Source of the DNA: Carthagonibacter sp032251515
Lineage (GTDB): Bacteria > Gemmatimonadota > Gemmatimonadetes > Palauibacterales > Palauibacteraceae
Direction: 5' to 3'
NCBI GenBank assembly: GCA_032251515.1
Contig: JAVVDU010000010.1
Location: 6,796 to 70,795, forward strand
DNA: 64,000 bases
Position 1 is the first letter of the stretch. The number at the start of each line of letters is the position of its first letter. Under the pieces are notes generated by a model. It searched no databases. It saw only the letters and a program-made list of their open reading frames with translations, and was not told the DNA's origin. Of the stretch, positions 52,401-60,248 are shown piece by piece. The position numbers and the translations under genes are program-made.

Positions 52401-52763
52401 GTCGCGCAGCGACTCGGTGACGCCGCCGGTGGACTCGTCGACGTGCCCCCCGAGCACGTTCGTCTGCTGGAAGTCCGTCTGGGAGGCGTACAGGATGATC
52501 GGCTTGCGGCGGGCGAACTCGTGGTCGAGGATCCGGCTCAGGCGCCCGTAGATCCGCTCCGCCATGCGAGCCGCCTGGACCGCGGCTTCGCGCTCTTCCT
52601 CGTAGAAGTAGATGTCGAAGTGGGCCGTCTCGATGATCCGGAAGTCGCGCGGCCGGTACTGGACGCGGTTCCGTGACGACTGGGCGCCGGCCGGCGGCGG
52701 AAGCAGGAGCGCGGCGAGTCCGGCGAGGAGGGCCGTGACGGGGGCGGCACGGCCGGCGGTCAC
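49476..52763 (-). CDS. surface protein: gluzincin protease domain + TolB-like propeller + outer-membrane barrel
   Basis: 1095 codons from a GTG. A signal peptide (ALLAGLAALLLPPPAGAQ) is followed by a peptidase-MA-like domain with HEIVH at 140-144. Next comes a TolB/WD40-type propeller (about 280-590) with repeated SPDG(T/R)R and WSPDG motifs. The last 400 residues or so look like a BamA/surface-antigen beta-barrel, ending in a strand with a terminal aromatic (WSVSVGEIF). Such fusions occur in Bacteroidota and Gemmatimonadota relatives but have no known function. It lies 4 nt after rsfS. A predicted envelope protease or receptor. Confidence 0.85.
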   Translation of the reverse strand: MTAGRAAPVTALLAGLAALLLPPPAGAQSSRNRVQYRPRDFRIIETAHFDIYFYEEEREAAVQAARMAERIYGRLSRILDHEFARRKPIILYASQTDFQQTNVLGGHVDESTGGVTESLRDRVLLPLTGSWAEFEHVLGHEIVHAFQFDILRRGVVEQSASPFAFVPSLWFMEGMAEYLSVGRIDAKTSAWMRDATLSGYLRTIEEMDRFHDFLSYRFGQSLWNWIGARWGDEAIGLLLKRAGALGIRGAFERTLGIGLEDLTREWHDAVRAAHVPSIRRAGDVRTVARRVTDHALPTGRASSPSYIAPALSPDGTRLVYLSDRAHDLHGFFDLWVADVETGRPLRRLAAAARSGSFESLRYLTSAAEWAPDGRRVAFVAAAGGRDALIVADAETGEVVSRWTPDLNGIQSPTWSPDGRRIAFTGLRGGISDLYAWEVGTDRLERLTADRFSQLHPAWSPDGRLLAYATDDTPESDFERLVFGPLRIAILDPATGEKSLLPGQEGGTAIDPAWSPDGSVVAYLATRAGAFDVYLHDRGAGRTTRLTHSLTGAMGEGALLTSPGLTWARAADRLAFSYFEDAGFNIYVADRPTEKAGPAGAPGSTPTAADQVGRIRLVERRGDGGGGAADGGGVVDGDGARGDGGEPSSFYRADGGFRRSDLGGDGEALAVAAAEDPRSVRALLDSASLALPDTAAFTSRDYTARLSPDIVGRPTIGAQVGGFFGNSVSGGSFVSLSDMLGNHNLWIAAAVQGSFDDAQVFTSYTYLKNRVNLGVSFRQFPFFRFFGRRSGEVPGRPGSVGQFELFQRDQFRSVGILAQAPLSSFARFDFGLEASSIQTDLVLRGFDATRGDGFTTVLDGPTRAFLVPTIAYVFDNSLPGFTGAVAGRRLRLGASLSAGDLNLADLTADLRHYTPLPGSLVFAQRLLSFTRVGTTAGDDAEEFTFAWGGPYFLRGYDLGSFELDECVASRERSGSDLFCPAQEQLIGSSVLLLNSEMRLPLLNARKDAWLPLNFPALDATLFFDLGVAWTPGRSSLVLQRDRDDDIVRRRAPLASYGAGIRLNLFFAILRLDYAVPTGRSRGPGDGIWSVSVGEIF

Positions 52764-52767
52764 GGCA

Positions 52768-53190
52768 TCAGCTCCCGGCGGGCGACGGGTCCGCGATGCG
52801 TGTCGTGGGCGCGTCTCCCCACAGCTCCTCGAGCCGGTAGAAGTCGCGTACCCGCGGCAGGAACACGTGCACCACGATCGACACGAAGTCGAGCAGGATC
52901 CACGAGGCGGGCCCCTTGCCCTCGATCCCCACCGGGCGCGCGCCGGCGGCCCGGGCGCGTTCGAGCACCCGCTCGGCGATCGCCCGGGCGTGCGTGTCGC
53001 TGTCGCCCGAGGCGATCACGAACCAGTCGGCGGCGTCGGACAAGCCGCGCAGGTCGAGCAGCAGCGGATCGCGGGCCTTCCGCTCCAGCAGCGCCTCGAG
53101 GATCGCCGCGAGCTCGGGCGGCTTCGCCTCCGGACGCCCGTCCGGGCGGGAGCCGCTCCGGCGTCCGCTTCCCTTCGCCCCGCCCTTCAT
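52768..53190 (-). CDS. rsfS: ribosomal silencing factor RsfS
   Basis: 140 codons from the ATG at 53190 with a GGAGGAG site; longer frames upstream cross the fused kinase gene and are rejected. It binds L14 and blocks 50S joining in poor conditions. The Iojap fold is seen in LLDLRGLSDAADWFVIASGDSDTHARAI and GIEGKGPASWILLDF, ending with VVHVFLPRVRDFYRLEELWGDAP. The first 30 residues are a basic Gly/Ser-rich addition. It lies 35 nt after the FakA-FakB fusion. Confidence 0.95.
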   Translation of the reverse strand: MKGGAKGSGRRSGSRPDGRPEAKPPELAAILEALLERKARDPLLLDLRGLSDAADWFVIASGDSDTHARAIAERVLERARAAGARPVGIEGKGPASWILLDFVSIVVHVFLPRVRDFYRLEELWGDAPTTRIADPSPAGS

Positions 53191-53225
53191 CGCGTCGCCG
53201 CGCTCCTCCCCGTGCACTGCCGGCG

Positions 53226-55133
53226 TCAGTCCTCGATCTGGTAGGCCACGGCCCACGCCCCCGGCCCCACGTGGACGCCGAGCACGGCCGTGGCCGGCCC
53301 GGCGAGGATCTCCACGGGATCGTACCGCGTCTCGAGCTCCCGCACGATCCGGTCCGCCATCTCCGCGGCCGCGAAGTGCGCCACGCCCAGCCGGTAGCGG
53401 CGCGCCTCGAGCAGGCGCTCGTCCAGCAGCCCCAGCACGCGCTCCAGCACCGCCTCGCTGCCGCGCACCCGGCCGATCGCCGTCAGGCGGCCATCGTCGC
53501 TCAGGCTGAGGATCGGCTTCAGGTCGAGCCGCTCGCCGAGCCACGCTCGGGCCCGGCCGATCCTCCCCGAGCGGGCGAGATACTCCAGCGTTTCGACCGT
53601 GAACAGGATGTTCGACCGGGCGCGGACGCGCTCCAGCTCGCGGAGCACCTCCGGCAGCTCGCGTCCCTCGTCGAGCAGCTCGACGGCGCGCACGGCCAGC
53701 AGCCCGGCGCCCAGCGAGCCGGACCGCGAGTCGAAGGCCGCCCCCTCGACGCCGGCCGTGTCCCGCAGCGCGGCGGCGCCCGCGCCGTACGTGCCCGACA
53801 CCGCCGAGCTGAGGAAGATGCCCAGGACCGACTCCGCGCCTCCGGCGATGCCGCGCCGGTACGCCTCCGCGAACGCGGCGGGAGCGGGCTGCGAGGTGGA
53901 CGGCTCCGGGGCCCCCTCGCGCCGTATCAGGTCGTAGAGCGCCGCGGCGTCGATGTCCACCCCGTCCCGGTACGAGATGTCGCCGACCACGACCTGGAGT
54001 GGCACCACGGCCACTCCGTGCCGTTCGGTCCACTCGTGCGGCAGGTCACAGGACGAGTCCACGACCACCGCCACGTGCGTCGTCGCGCCGGCCAGCGACG
54101 TGTCCTCGATCCGCTCGGAGACGACTTCCCCGAACCGCGACAGCGTGGCGACCACTTCCTCCGGCCGGTCGGCGTGCACGTGCACCTTGGCGAGGTCCCC
54201 CGCCCGCAGGACGATGAGCGATGTGCCCTGCCCGCCGAGGGCCGCACGGAGCTCGGCCTCCGGGGGAAGCGCACCGCCGCGGATCGCGACCTGGGTGCAG
54301 TAGCGGCCCTCGTCCGCACCCACCCCCGACTGGCGGGCGAAGTACAGGCCGCCGGCAGCCGGCGCCTCCTCGAGGTGGTCGTCGCGGATCTTTCCCTCGA
54401 TGTAGTGGAGGATCCCCTCGAAGAAGCTGACGAAGCCCTTGGCGCCGGCGTCCACCACCCCCGCCTGCCGCAGGGCGGGAAGCATGTCGCGCGTGCGCTG
54501 CAGCGAGCGCTCGGCGGCGTCCTGCATCTCGTGCAGCCACGCGTGGAAGTCGTCACTGCCCGAGGCGGTCCGCCGCCGGGCCTCGGCGGCCATGTCACGC
54601 GCCACCGTGATGATGGTGCCCTCGCGGGGGCGCTCGAGGACCTCCTGCAGGGCGGCGGCGGCGCCGGTCAGCGCCTCGGCGACCTCGCTCGATCCCGCCC
54701 GGACCTGGTCACGCAGGCCGGAGGCGAAGCCGAGCAGAAAGCGGGAGAACAGCATCCCGGAGTTGCCCCGCGCCGCGAGCACGCTGGCCTCGGCCGCCCG
54801 TTCCGCCACCTCGGAGAGCGAGCGGCTCTCCAGCGGGCGCACCGCCTCGGCCACGGAGCTCAGGGTGAGCGCGAGGTTCGTTCCCGTGTCGCCGTCCGGG
54901 ACGGGAAACACGTTGATCCGGTCCAGTTCCTCGCGCTGCCGGCGGACGTTCCGGACTCCCGCCAGGATCACCCGGCGGAGGCGCCGCCCATCGAGGTAGG
55001 CGATGCGGCGCGGCGAAGGACCTTCCCCGGTCGTGGGCGCCGGGCCGGGCTCCGGCGATGCGGCGGACCCGGAGTCCGGGCGTGCCGGCTCTCCGGGCAT
55101 CCCACCATCGGGTGCGAGCGGCGTTTCGCCCAC
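53226..55133 (-). CDS. FakA-FakB-like fusion: DAK2/DhaL kinase with DegV domain
   Basis: 635 codons from a GTG. A Pro/Gly-rich head is followed by a DhaL kinase domain with NVFPVPDGDTGTNL (74-87) and AARGNSGMLFS (120-130). A middle FakA domain with KVHVH (316-320) comes next, then a DegV/FakB domain from about 353 (VAVVVDSSCDLP, TSQP at 413-416, SGTYGAG). In Firmicutes FakA phosphorylates fatty acids held by separate FakB proteins; here both are one chain. It probably makes acyl phosphate from free fatty acids. It lies between rplI and rsfS. Confidence 0.9.
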   Translation of the reverse strand: MGETPLAPDGGMPGEPARPDSGSAASPEPGPAPTTGEGPSPRRIAYLDGRRLRRVILAGVRNVRRQREELDRINVFPVPDGDTGTNLALTLSSVAEAVRPLESRSLSEVAERAAEASVLAARGNSGMLFSRFLLGFASGLRDQVRAGSSEVAEALTGAAAALQEVLERPREGTIITVARDMAAEARRRTASGSDDFHAWLHEMQDAAERSLQRTRDMLPALRQAGVVDAGAKGFVSFFEGILHYIEGKIRDDHLEEAPAAGGLYFARQSGVGADEGRYCTQVAIRGGALPPEAELRAALGGQGTSLIVLRAGDLAKVHVHADRPEEVVATLSRFGEVVSERIEDTSLAGATTHVAVVVDSSCDLPHEWTERHGVAVVPLQVVVGDISYRDGVDIDAAALYDLIRREGAPEPSTSQPAPAAFAEAYRRGIAGGAESVLGIFLSSAVSGTYGAGAAALRDTAGVEGAAFDSRSGSLGAGLLAVRAVELLDEGRELPEVLRELERVRARSNILFTVETLEYLARSGRIGRARAWLGERLDLKPILSLSDDGRLTAIGRVRGSEAVLERVLGLLDERLLEARRYRLGVAHFAAAEMADRIVRELETRYDPVEILAGPATAVLGVHVGPGAWAVAYQIED

Positions 55134-55212
55134 GGGCCTCCCTCCTGCCGGGTCCCAGTTCCGTCGAGTCGCACGGCCGGCGCTCCGGTCCGGTCGGCTC
55201 GCCGGACGCGGC

Positions 55213-55662
55213 TCAGGTCTCCGCGACCACCCAGACCGAGATCTCCGGCTGGACGTCCGCGTGCAGGCGGACGGGCACCTTGTACACCCCCAGCTGCTTG
55301 ATCGGTTCGTCCAACTGGATGATGTGCCGGTCGATCTCGTGTCCCTGCTCCGCCAGCGCCTGCGCGATGTCGGCCGTGGTCACCGACCCGAACAGGCGTC
55401 CCTCCTCGCCGGCCTTCACATGGAAGGTGACCGCTACGCCCGCCAGCCGTTCGCCCACCGCCTCGGCGCGCTCGAGGTCCCGCGTCGAGCGGGCCGCCAC
55501 GTGACGGCGCTCCTCCTCGAGCCGCCGCAGGTTCGCGTCGGTCGCCTCGTAGGCGAGCCCCTGCGGGAGAAGGAAGTTCCGGGCGTACCCCGCCTTCACG
55601 TCCACCACCTCGCCCGCGTCACCGAGCTTCTCCACGTCCTGCCTCAGGATGATCCGGACCAT
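55213..55662 (-). CDS. rplI: 50S ribosomal protein L9
   Basis: 149 codons. The N-terminal domain starts VRIILRQDVEKLGDAGEVVDVKAGYARNFLLPQGLA, with the conserved Gly-rich loop. A connecting helix (about 40-75) and a C-terminal domain with GRLFGSVTTADIAQAL follow. It is the last gene of rpsF-rpsR-DUF2232-rplI, the order seen in many bacteria that also carry the DUF2232 protein. Confidence 0.98.
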   Translation of the reverse strand: MVRIILRQDVEKLGDAGEVVDVKAGYARNFLLPQGLAYEATDANLRRLEEERRHVAARSTRDLERAEAVGERLAGVAVTFHVKAGEEGRLFGSVTTADIAQALAEQGHEIDRHIIQLDEPIKQLGVYKVPVRLHADVQPEISVWVVAET

Positions 55663-55702
55663 TGTTCCCCTGTCTTCGCTGCAGTGTCCCGGGGCGATCG
55701 CT

Positions 55703-56644
55703 TCAGCGCCCCGCCCCTCCCCCGCCGCGGGCGGGAAGCCGCTCCCGCACGCGCAGCCAGGTGTCTCCGATCCCCACCACGAGCGCCGCCCCGAACACGA
55801 CGGGGTAGGCGAGCACGACGCCGACGCCGAGCAGGAGCCACGTGCCGATCGACGGGGCCGCCGCGGCGGCGAGCCAGCCGAGGATCGCCCCGCCGCGTGC
55901 CAGGTACAGGGCGGTCATGAACACGGTGGCGTTCTCGCCCACCCGGAATGCCGCCGCTCCGAGCGGCAGCGCGAGGAGGGCGAGCCCCGCCACCAGGATC
56001 CACACGAACTCGTCCCGGAACCGGAAGGCGCGCACCGCGGGCGGCCGCCCGGCCCCCTCCGCGGCGGGGCGCACGAAGTACCAGCCCGCCGCGAGCGCCG
56101 CCATCGTGGCCAACGCCAGCAGGGCCGGGTACACGTCGTGCTGAAAGGCCGCCCAGGCGTCGATCGCCGCCCGGATCGAGTCCCCCGTCGCCTCCGTGCC
56201 GCTCCCGGACTCGAACAGTCGGGACGCCGCGAGCGCCGCCTCCCGGATCCGGGCGGCCATCCACCCGTCGATCGCCACCCCGAAGCCGGGCCGCACCACG
56301 GTCACCCCGAGCACCGCGCCGAGCCCCAGGACCGTGGCCGCGAACGCGCGGTCGAGGAGTCCCGTCGGCCGGCGCAGGCCCACCAGCGCCACGAACATCC
56401 CGCCCGACAGCAGTCCCCAGCCGCGCTCCATCATCCAGCCGGCCTCCGAGCGGCCCGCGCCGAACGCCAGCGCGAGGATCACGCCCGCCATGGCCAGCGA
56501 CGCGACCTCGCGCCCGCGGAACGCCAGGAGCAGCAGGGCGAACGGGATCGCGAGGAGCGGGAACGGCCCGATCGGCGACAGGAGCAGCGCCGCGCCCAGC
56601 AGGGCCACGATCGCCGCCGTTCCCTTCCTGTTTCCGCTCATCAC
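55703..56644 (-). CDS. DUF2232 family membrane protein (YybS-like)
   Basis: 313 codons, about eight membrane segments. It begins TAAIVALLGAALLLSPIGPFPLLAIPFALLLLAF. Its place between rpsR and rplI and its size fit the YybS/DUF2232 family of unknown function, which is found at exactly this locus in Firmicutes and other phyla. No catalytic motif is visible. It lies 43 nt after rpsR and 40 nt before rplI. Confidence 0.8.
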   Translation of the reverse strand: MMSGNRKGTAAIVALLGAALLLSPIGPFPLLAIPFALLLLAFRGREVASLAMAGVILALAFGAGRSEAGWMMERGWGLLSGGMFVALVGLRRPTGLLDRAFAATVLGLGAVLGVTVVRPGFGVAIDGWMAARIREAALAASRLFESGSGTEATGDSIRAAIDAWAAFQHDVYPALLALATMAALAAGWYFVRPAAEGAGRPPAVRAFRFRDEFVWILVAGLALLALPLGAAAFRVGENATVFMTALYLARGGAILGWLAAAAAPSIGTWLLLGVGVVLAYPVVFGAALVVGIGDTWLRVRERLPARGGGGAGR

Positions 56645-56687
56645 CCCGCTTACCCGCGGCGCCGCCCGGCCGTCCGGCTCGCGCGGC

Positions 56688-56906
56688 TCAGTCGTAATAG
56701 CCCTGGATGTAAGGCACGAGAGCGAGGTAGCGGGCCCGCTTGATCGCCGTCCCCAGCTGTCGCTGGTGCGCCGCGCAGGTGCCCGTGGCGCGGCGGGGGA
56801 GGATCTTCCCCCGGTCCGTCACGAAGCGGATCAGCACGTCGGCGTCCTTGTAGTCGATCTTCTCGACGTTCTTCTCGCAGAACCGGCAGACCTTCCGGAA
56901 TCCCAT
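56688..56906 (-). CDS. rpsR: 30S ribosomal protein S18 (zinc-binding form)
   Basis: 72 codons from the ATG at 56906. Binds S6 on the 30S platform. Cys7, Cys10, Cys44 and His47 (CRFC and CAAH) are spaced for zinc, so this is the C+ form. IDYKDADVLIRFVTDRGKILPRR and AIKRARYLALVPY are conserved. It begins 4 nt after the rpsF stop. A longer frame reading back through the rpsF repeat is rejected. Confidence 0.96.
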   Translation of the reverse strand: MGFRKVCRFCEKNVEKIDYKDADVLIRFVTDRGKILPRRATGTCAAHQRQLGTAIKRARYLALVPYIQGYYD

Positions 56907-56910
56907 CGTC

Positions 56911-57309
56911 TCAATCCTCGTCGTCGTCGGAATCGTCGTCGGAATCGTCGTCGGAATCGTCGTCCTCGTCTTCGTCTTCGTCCTCCTCCTCGTCCCGCAT
57001 CGAGGCGGGCAAGGGGAGCTCTCCCTCGGAGAGCACGACGAGGTGACGCAGCACGTCGTCATCCAGCTTCAGGAGCCGCTCGAACTCGGGCAGCACGTCC
57101 GGTTCGGCGGTGAACTGGGCCACGACGTAGTAGCCGTTGTCGTTCCGGTCGATGGGATAGGCGAGATGGCGCTTGCCCCAGTGCTCCACGGCCGTGATCT
57201 CCGCGCCCTCGCCGGCGAGGATCTTCTCGTGGTAGCGCTCGAGCCGGGCATCGATGTCCTCGGTGCCCAGCGCCGACTTGAAGATGTAGACGACCTCGTA
57301 GTCGCGCAT
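56911..57309 (-). CDS. rpsF: 30S ribosomal protein S6 with acidic repeat tail
   Basis: 132 codons from the ATG at 57309, with GGAGGAAC upstream. The S6 core has MRDYEVVYIFKSALGTEDID, ITAVEHWGKRHLAYPIDRNDNGYYVVAQF and a KLDDDVLRHLVV-like segment. From about residue 97 comes an unusual acidic tail of Asp, Glu and Ser, partly coded by a 12-bp tandem repeat (56921-56956). E. coli S6 also has a Glu tail added by RimK, so a coded acidic tail may play a similar part. First gene of its operon. Confidence 0.97.
   Translation of the reverse strand: MRDYEVVYIFKSALGTEDIDARLERYHEKILAGEGAEITAVEHWGKRHLAYPIDRNDNGYYVVAQFTAEPDVLPEFERLLKLDDDVLRHLVVLSEGELPLPASMRDEEEDEDEDEDDDSDDDSDDDSDDDED
56921..56965. repeat. 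12-bp tandem repeat encoding the Asp/Ser tail of S6
   Basis: TCGTCGTCGGAA occurs three times without change (56921-56932, 56933-56944, 56945-56956), followed by a partial copy. On the coding strand it gives a repeated Asp/Ser tetrapeptide. The unit is a multiple of three, so copy-number change would lengthen or shorten the tail in frame. Confidence 0.85.
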
Positions 57310-57407
57310 CGTTCCTCCTTCGGTCTCGTTCGGCCCCGGGCGCGCCACCCGGGGCAGGAGCATGTTCAGCGGCCCGCTCCCGTACGGCGCGGAGCGGGGG
57401 CGGGCCA

Positions 57408-57436
57408 AACCTAGGCGCCCGGGCGGGCGCCCTCAA
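57408..57436 (-). promoter_or_regulatory. promoter of the rpsF-rpsR-DUF2232-rplI operon
   Basis: Minus strand: TTGAGG (57436-57431), a 17-bp spacer, TAGGTT (57413-57408). Predicted start near 57401, giving a leader of about 90 nt before rpsF. It lies just after the hppA stop. The -10 is identical to that of rplM. Confidence 0.72.
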
Positions 57437-57451
57437 GCCGGACCGGCGTCC

Positions 57452-59599
57452 TCACCCGGCCAGCGGCAGCCAGGCGGCGAGCCACGCGGCCAGGCGTCCG
57501 GCCGCCTCCAGCGTCTCCGCGGACACCTCCACCACCTCCACGCCGTGCACGCGGGCGAACCACGGCGCCAGCACCAGCGACACGACGCTGATCAGCTTGA
57601 TCACGATGTTCATCGACGGGCCCGACGTGTCCTTGAACGGGTCGCCCACCGTGTCCCCCACGACGGCGGCCTTGTGCGGGTCCGACCCCTTCCCGCCGTG
57701 CGCTCCGCCCTCGATGTACTTCTTCGCGTTGTCCCACGCGCCCCCGGCGTTGGCCATGTACAGGGCGAGCAGCACGCCGCTCAGCGTGGCGCCGGCGAGC
57801 AGTCCGCCCAGCGCTTCCACGCCGATGAACCGGCCGACGAGGATCGGAACGAGGATGGCGACCAGCCCCGGCAGGACCATCTCGCGAAGCGCCGCGCGCG
57901 TCGAGATGTCCACGCAGCGGGCCGAGTCCGGCTCGGCCGTTCCCTCCATGAGGCCGGCGATCTCGCGGAACTGTCGCCGCACCTCCTCCACCATCCCCGC
58001 GGCGGCCCGTCCTACCGCCGTCATGGTGAGCGAAGCGATGAAGAACGGCGTGATGCCTCCGATGAACAGCCCGATCACCACGTACGGGTCGGTCAGGTCG
58101 ATACCCGTGCGGGTGAGCCCGACCGCGTTGGCGTACGCCGAGAACAGGGCGAGCGCCGTGAGCGCCGCCGAGCCGATCGCGAAGCCCTTGCCGATCGCCG
58201 CCGTCGTGTTCCCCAGGGCGTCGAGGCCGTCGGTGATCCGGCGCACCTCGGGCCCGAGCCCGCTCATCTCGCTGATCCCGCCCGCGTTGTCGGCGATCGG
58301 ACCGTATGCGTCCACGGACATGGTCACGCCCACCGTGGCCAGCATGCCCACCGCGGCGATCCCGATTCCGTACAGGCCCGCGAAGTTGACGGCGAGGAAG
58401 ATCGACAGACAGATCAGAAGCAGCGGCACCGCGACCGATTCCATGCCGATCGCCAGGCCCGTGATGATGTTCGTCGCCGCCCCCGTCTCCGACGAGCGGG
58501 CGATCGTGCGGATCGGTCGGCCCGCCGTGTAGTACTCCGTGGCCAGGCCGATCCCGATGCCGACCAGCGAGCCGAACAGCATCGCCCAGAACGGCCCGGC
58601 GGCGGGGTGGAGCCACGTCCAGAGGCCCTCACGCCCGCTCCCCGCCAGGATGTCGAGGCGGACCGTCACGAACCACGCCCCGATCCAGAACAGGATCGCG
58701 GCGACGAACGTCGTGTTCCGCAGGGCCGCCGCCGGGTTCATCTTCTCGAGCACCCGCATCGACAGCACGCCGAACACGCTCGCCACCAGGCCGATCATCG
58801 CGTAGAGCACCGGCAGGGCCATCGCCTCCAGGCGCTTCTCCGGCCCGATGGCGAGCGCCGTGGCCCCGAGCACGATCGTGGCCACGATGGATCCGACGTA
58901 GGACTCGAAGATGTCGGCGCCCATGCCGGCCACGTCCCCGACGTTGTCGCCCACGTTGTCGGCGATCGTCGCCGGGTTGCGGGGATCGTCCTCGGGGATT
59001 CCGGCCTCCACCTTGCCGACCAGGTCCGCTCCGACGTCGGCCGCCTTCGTGTAGATCCCGCCGCCGATGCGGGCGAACAGGGCGATGGACGAGGCACCCA
59101 TCGCGAAGCCGGAGATGATCTCCCCGAACCCGCGCAGGCCTACGCTCTCGGGCCGGAAGATCAGGAGCACGGCACCGATCCCGACCAGTCCGAGGCTCGC
59201 GACGGCGAGACCCATGACCGCGCCGCCACTGAACGCGACCCGCAGCGCCTTGCCCTGCCCGTGGGCCCGCGCCGCCTCCGTGGTCCGGACGTTGGCCAGC
59301 GTCGCGGCCCGCATTCCCACGAACCCGGCCACGATGGAACTGAACGCGCCGAACACGTACGCGGCGGCCGTGCGGCCGTCGATGAGCAGCATAAGCATGA
59401 GCGCCACCACCGCGACGAACGGGATGAGAACGGAGTATTCCCGCCGCAGGAAGGTCATGGCGCCCGCCTGGATCTGGCGTGCCAGGCCCTGCATCACGTC
59501 GCTGCCCTCCGGCTGCGACCGCACGTACGCGAACAGGCCCAGCGCGAACGCCAGCCCCCCCAGTCCGAGCCACAGGGCCCAGCCGATGGTGTCCATCAC
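57452..59599 (-). CDS. hppA: membrane-bound ion-translocating pyrophosphatase
   Basis: 715 codons, about 16 membrane segments. Couples pyrophosphate hydrolysis to H+ (or Na+) pumping. The substrate site contains DLVGKVE and the Asp-rich NPATIADNVGDNVGD, with later DNAGGISEM and DTVGDPFKDT. In the ionic-requirement segment GNTTAAIGKGFAIGSAALT the Ala (where K+-independent enzymes have Lys) points to a K+-dependent enzyme. Which ion is pumped cannot be decided by eye. It follows pth and may share the prs transcript. Confidence 0.96.
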   Translation of the reverse strand: MMDTIGWALWLGLGGLAFALGLFAYVRSQPEGSDVMQGLARQIQAGAMTFLRREYSVLIPFVAVVALMLMLLIDGRTAAAYVFGAFSSIVAGFVGMRAATLANVRTTEAARAHGQGKALRVAFSGGAVMGLAVASLGLVGIGAVLLIFRPESVGLRGFGEIISGFAMGASSIALFARIGGGIYTKAADVGADLVGKVEAGIPEDDPRNPATIADNVGDNVGDVAGMGADIFESYVGSIVATIVLGATALAIGPEKRLEAMALPVLYAMIGLVASVFGVLSMRVLEKMNPAAALRNTTFVAAILFWIGAWFVTVRLDILAGSGREGLWTWLHPAAGPFWAMLFGSLVGIGIGLATEYYTAGRPIRTIARSSETGAATNIITGLAIGMESVAVPLLLICLSIFLAVNFAGLYGIGIAAVGMLATVGVTMSVDAYGPIADNAGGISEMSGLGPEVRRITDGLDALGNTTAAIGKGFAIGSAALTALALFSAYANAVGLTRTGIDLTDPYVVIGLFIGGITPFFIASLTMTAVGRAAAGMVEEVRRQFREIAGLMEGTAEPDSARCVDISTRAALREMVLPGLVAILVPILVGRFIGVEALGGLLAGATLSGVLLALYMANAGGAWDNAKKYIEGGAHGGKGSDPHKAAVVGDTVGDPFKDTSGPSMNIVIKLISVVSLVLAPWFARVHGVEVVEVSAETLEAAGRLAAWLAAWLPLAG

Positions 59600-59651
59600 G
59601 GAACGCTCTCTCCTGTACGAGTTCCCGCGCCGCCGCCGCAGCGCGCCGCCC

Positions 59652-60221
59652 TCACGACCGGTTCGCCCGGTTCATCGCCTCTTCGACGCCGTCTGCCAGC
59701 CAGCACTCCACCGCCTCCGCGGCCCGCCCGAAGCCCGCCAGCACGAGTTCCTCCTCGTCGGGACGGGGCGGCGAGAGGACCCAGTCGGCGAGGTCCACGT
59801 CGCGGTCCCCCGGTCCCCCGACGCCGATCCGCAGGCGGGCGTAATCCCGCGACCGCAGCGCCCCCTCCACCGAGAGCAGGCCATTGTGGCCGCCCGCCGA
59901 ACCCGAGGCCCGGACGCGGAAGCGCCCCGGCGGGAGCGCGACGTCGTCCACGAGGACGAGCAGGTCCTCGTCGGGACGGAAATCCTCGCGCTCTCCCCAG
60001 GGGCGAAGCGCCCTGCCGCTACGGTTCATCCAGGTCAGCGGCTTGACCAGCCGTACGTCCTGCCCGCTCACGCCGCCGCCCGTTCCGGCCGCCGGTCCGT
60101 CCCGTCGGAACGCCGGCAGGTCCCAGCGCGCGACCAGGTGGTCGGCCAGCCACCAGCCCGCGTTGTGACGGGTGTCGCGGTACCGCTCGCCCGGATTCCC
60201 GAGGGCGAGGATCAGCTTCAC
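59652..60221 (-). CDS. pth: peptidyl-tRNA hydrolase
   Basis: 189 codons. Recycles peptidyl-tRNA dropped from ribosomes. It starts KLILALGNPGERYRDTRHNAGW, which includes the Asn and the catalytic His (TRHNAGW). PLTWMNRSG, LVLVDDVALPPGRFRVR and GGHNGL are conserved. It lies 27 nt after rplY in the common prs-rplY-pth order. Confidence 0.97.
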   Translation of the reverse strand: MKLILALGNPGERYRDTRHNAGWWLADHLVARWDLPAFRRDGPAAGTGGGVSGQDVRLVKPLTWMNRSGRALRPWGEREDFRPDEDLLVLVDDVALPPGRFRVRASGSAGGHNGLLSVEGALRSRDYARLRIGVGGPGDRDVDLADWVLSPPRPDEEELVLAGFGRAAEAVECWLADGVEEAMNRANRS

Positions 60222-60248
60222 GTCGTCGGAAGGCGGCGGAAGACGGGG

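Noticed and set aside
49464..52676. Open frame of more than 1000 codons on the plus strand
   Set aside because: It is the antisense of the protease/propeller/barrel gene, whose minus-strand translation has a signal peptide and clear motifs.
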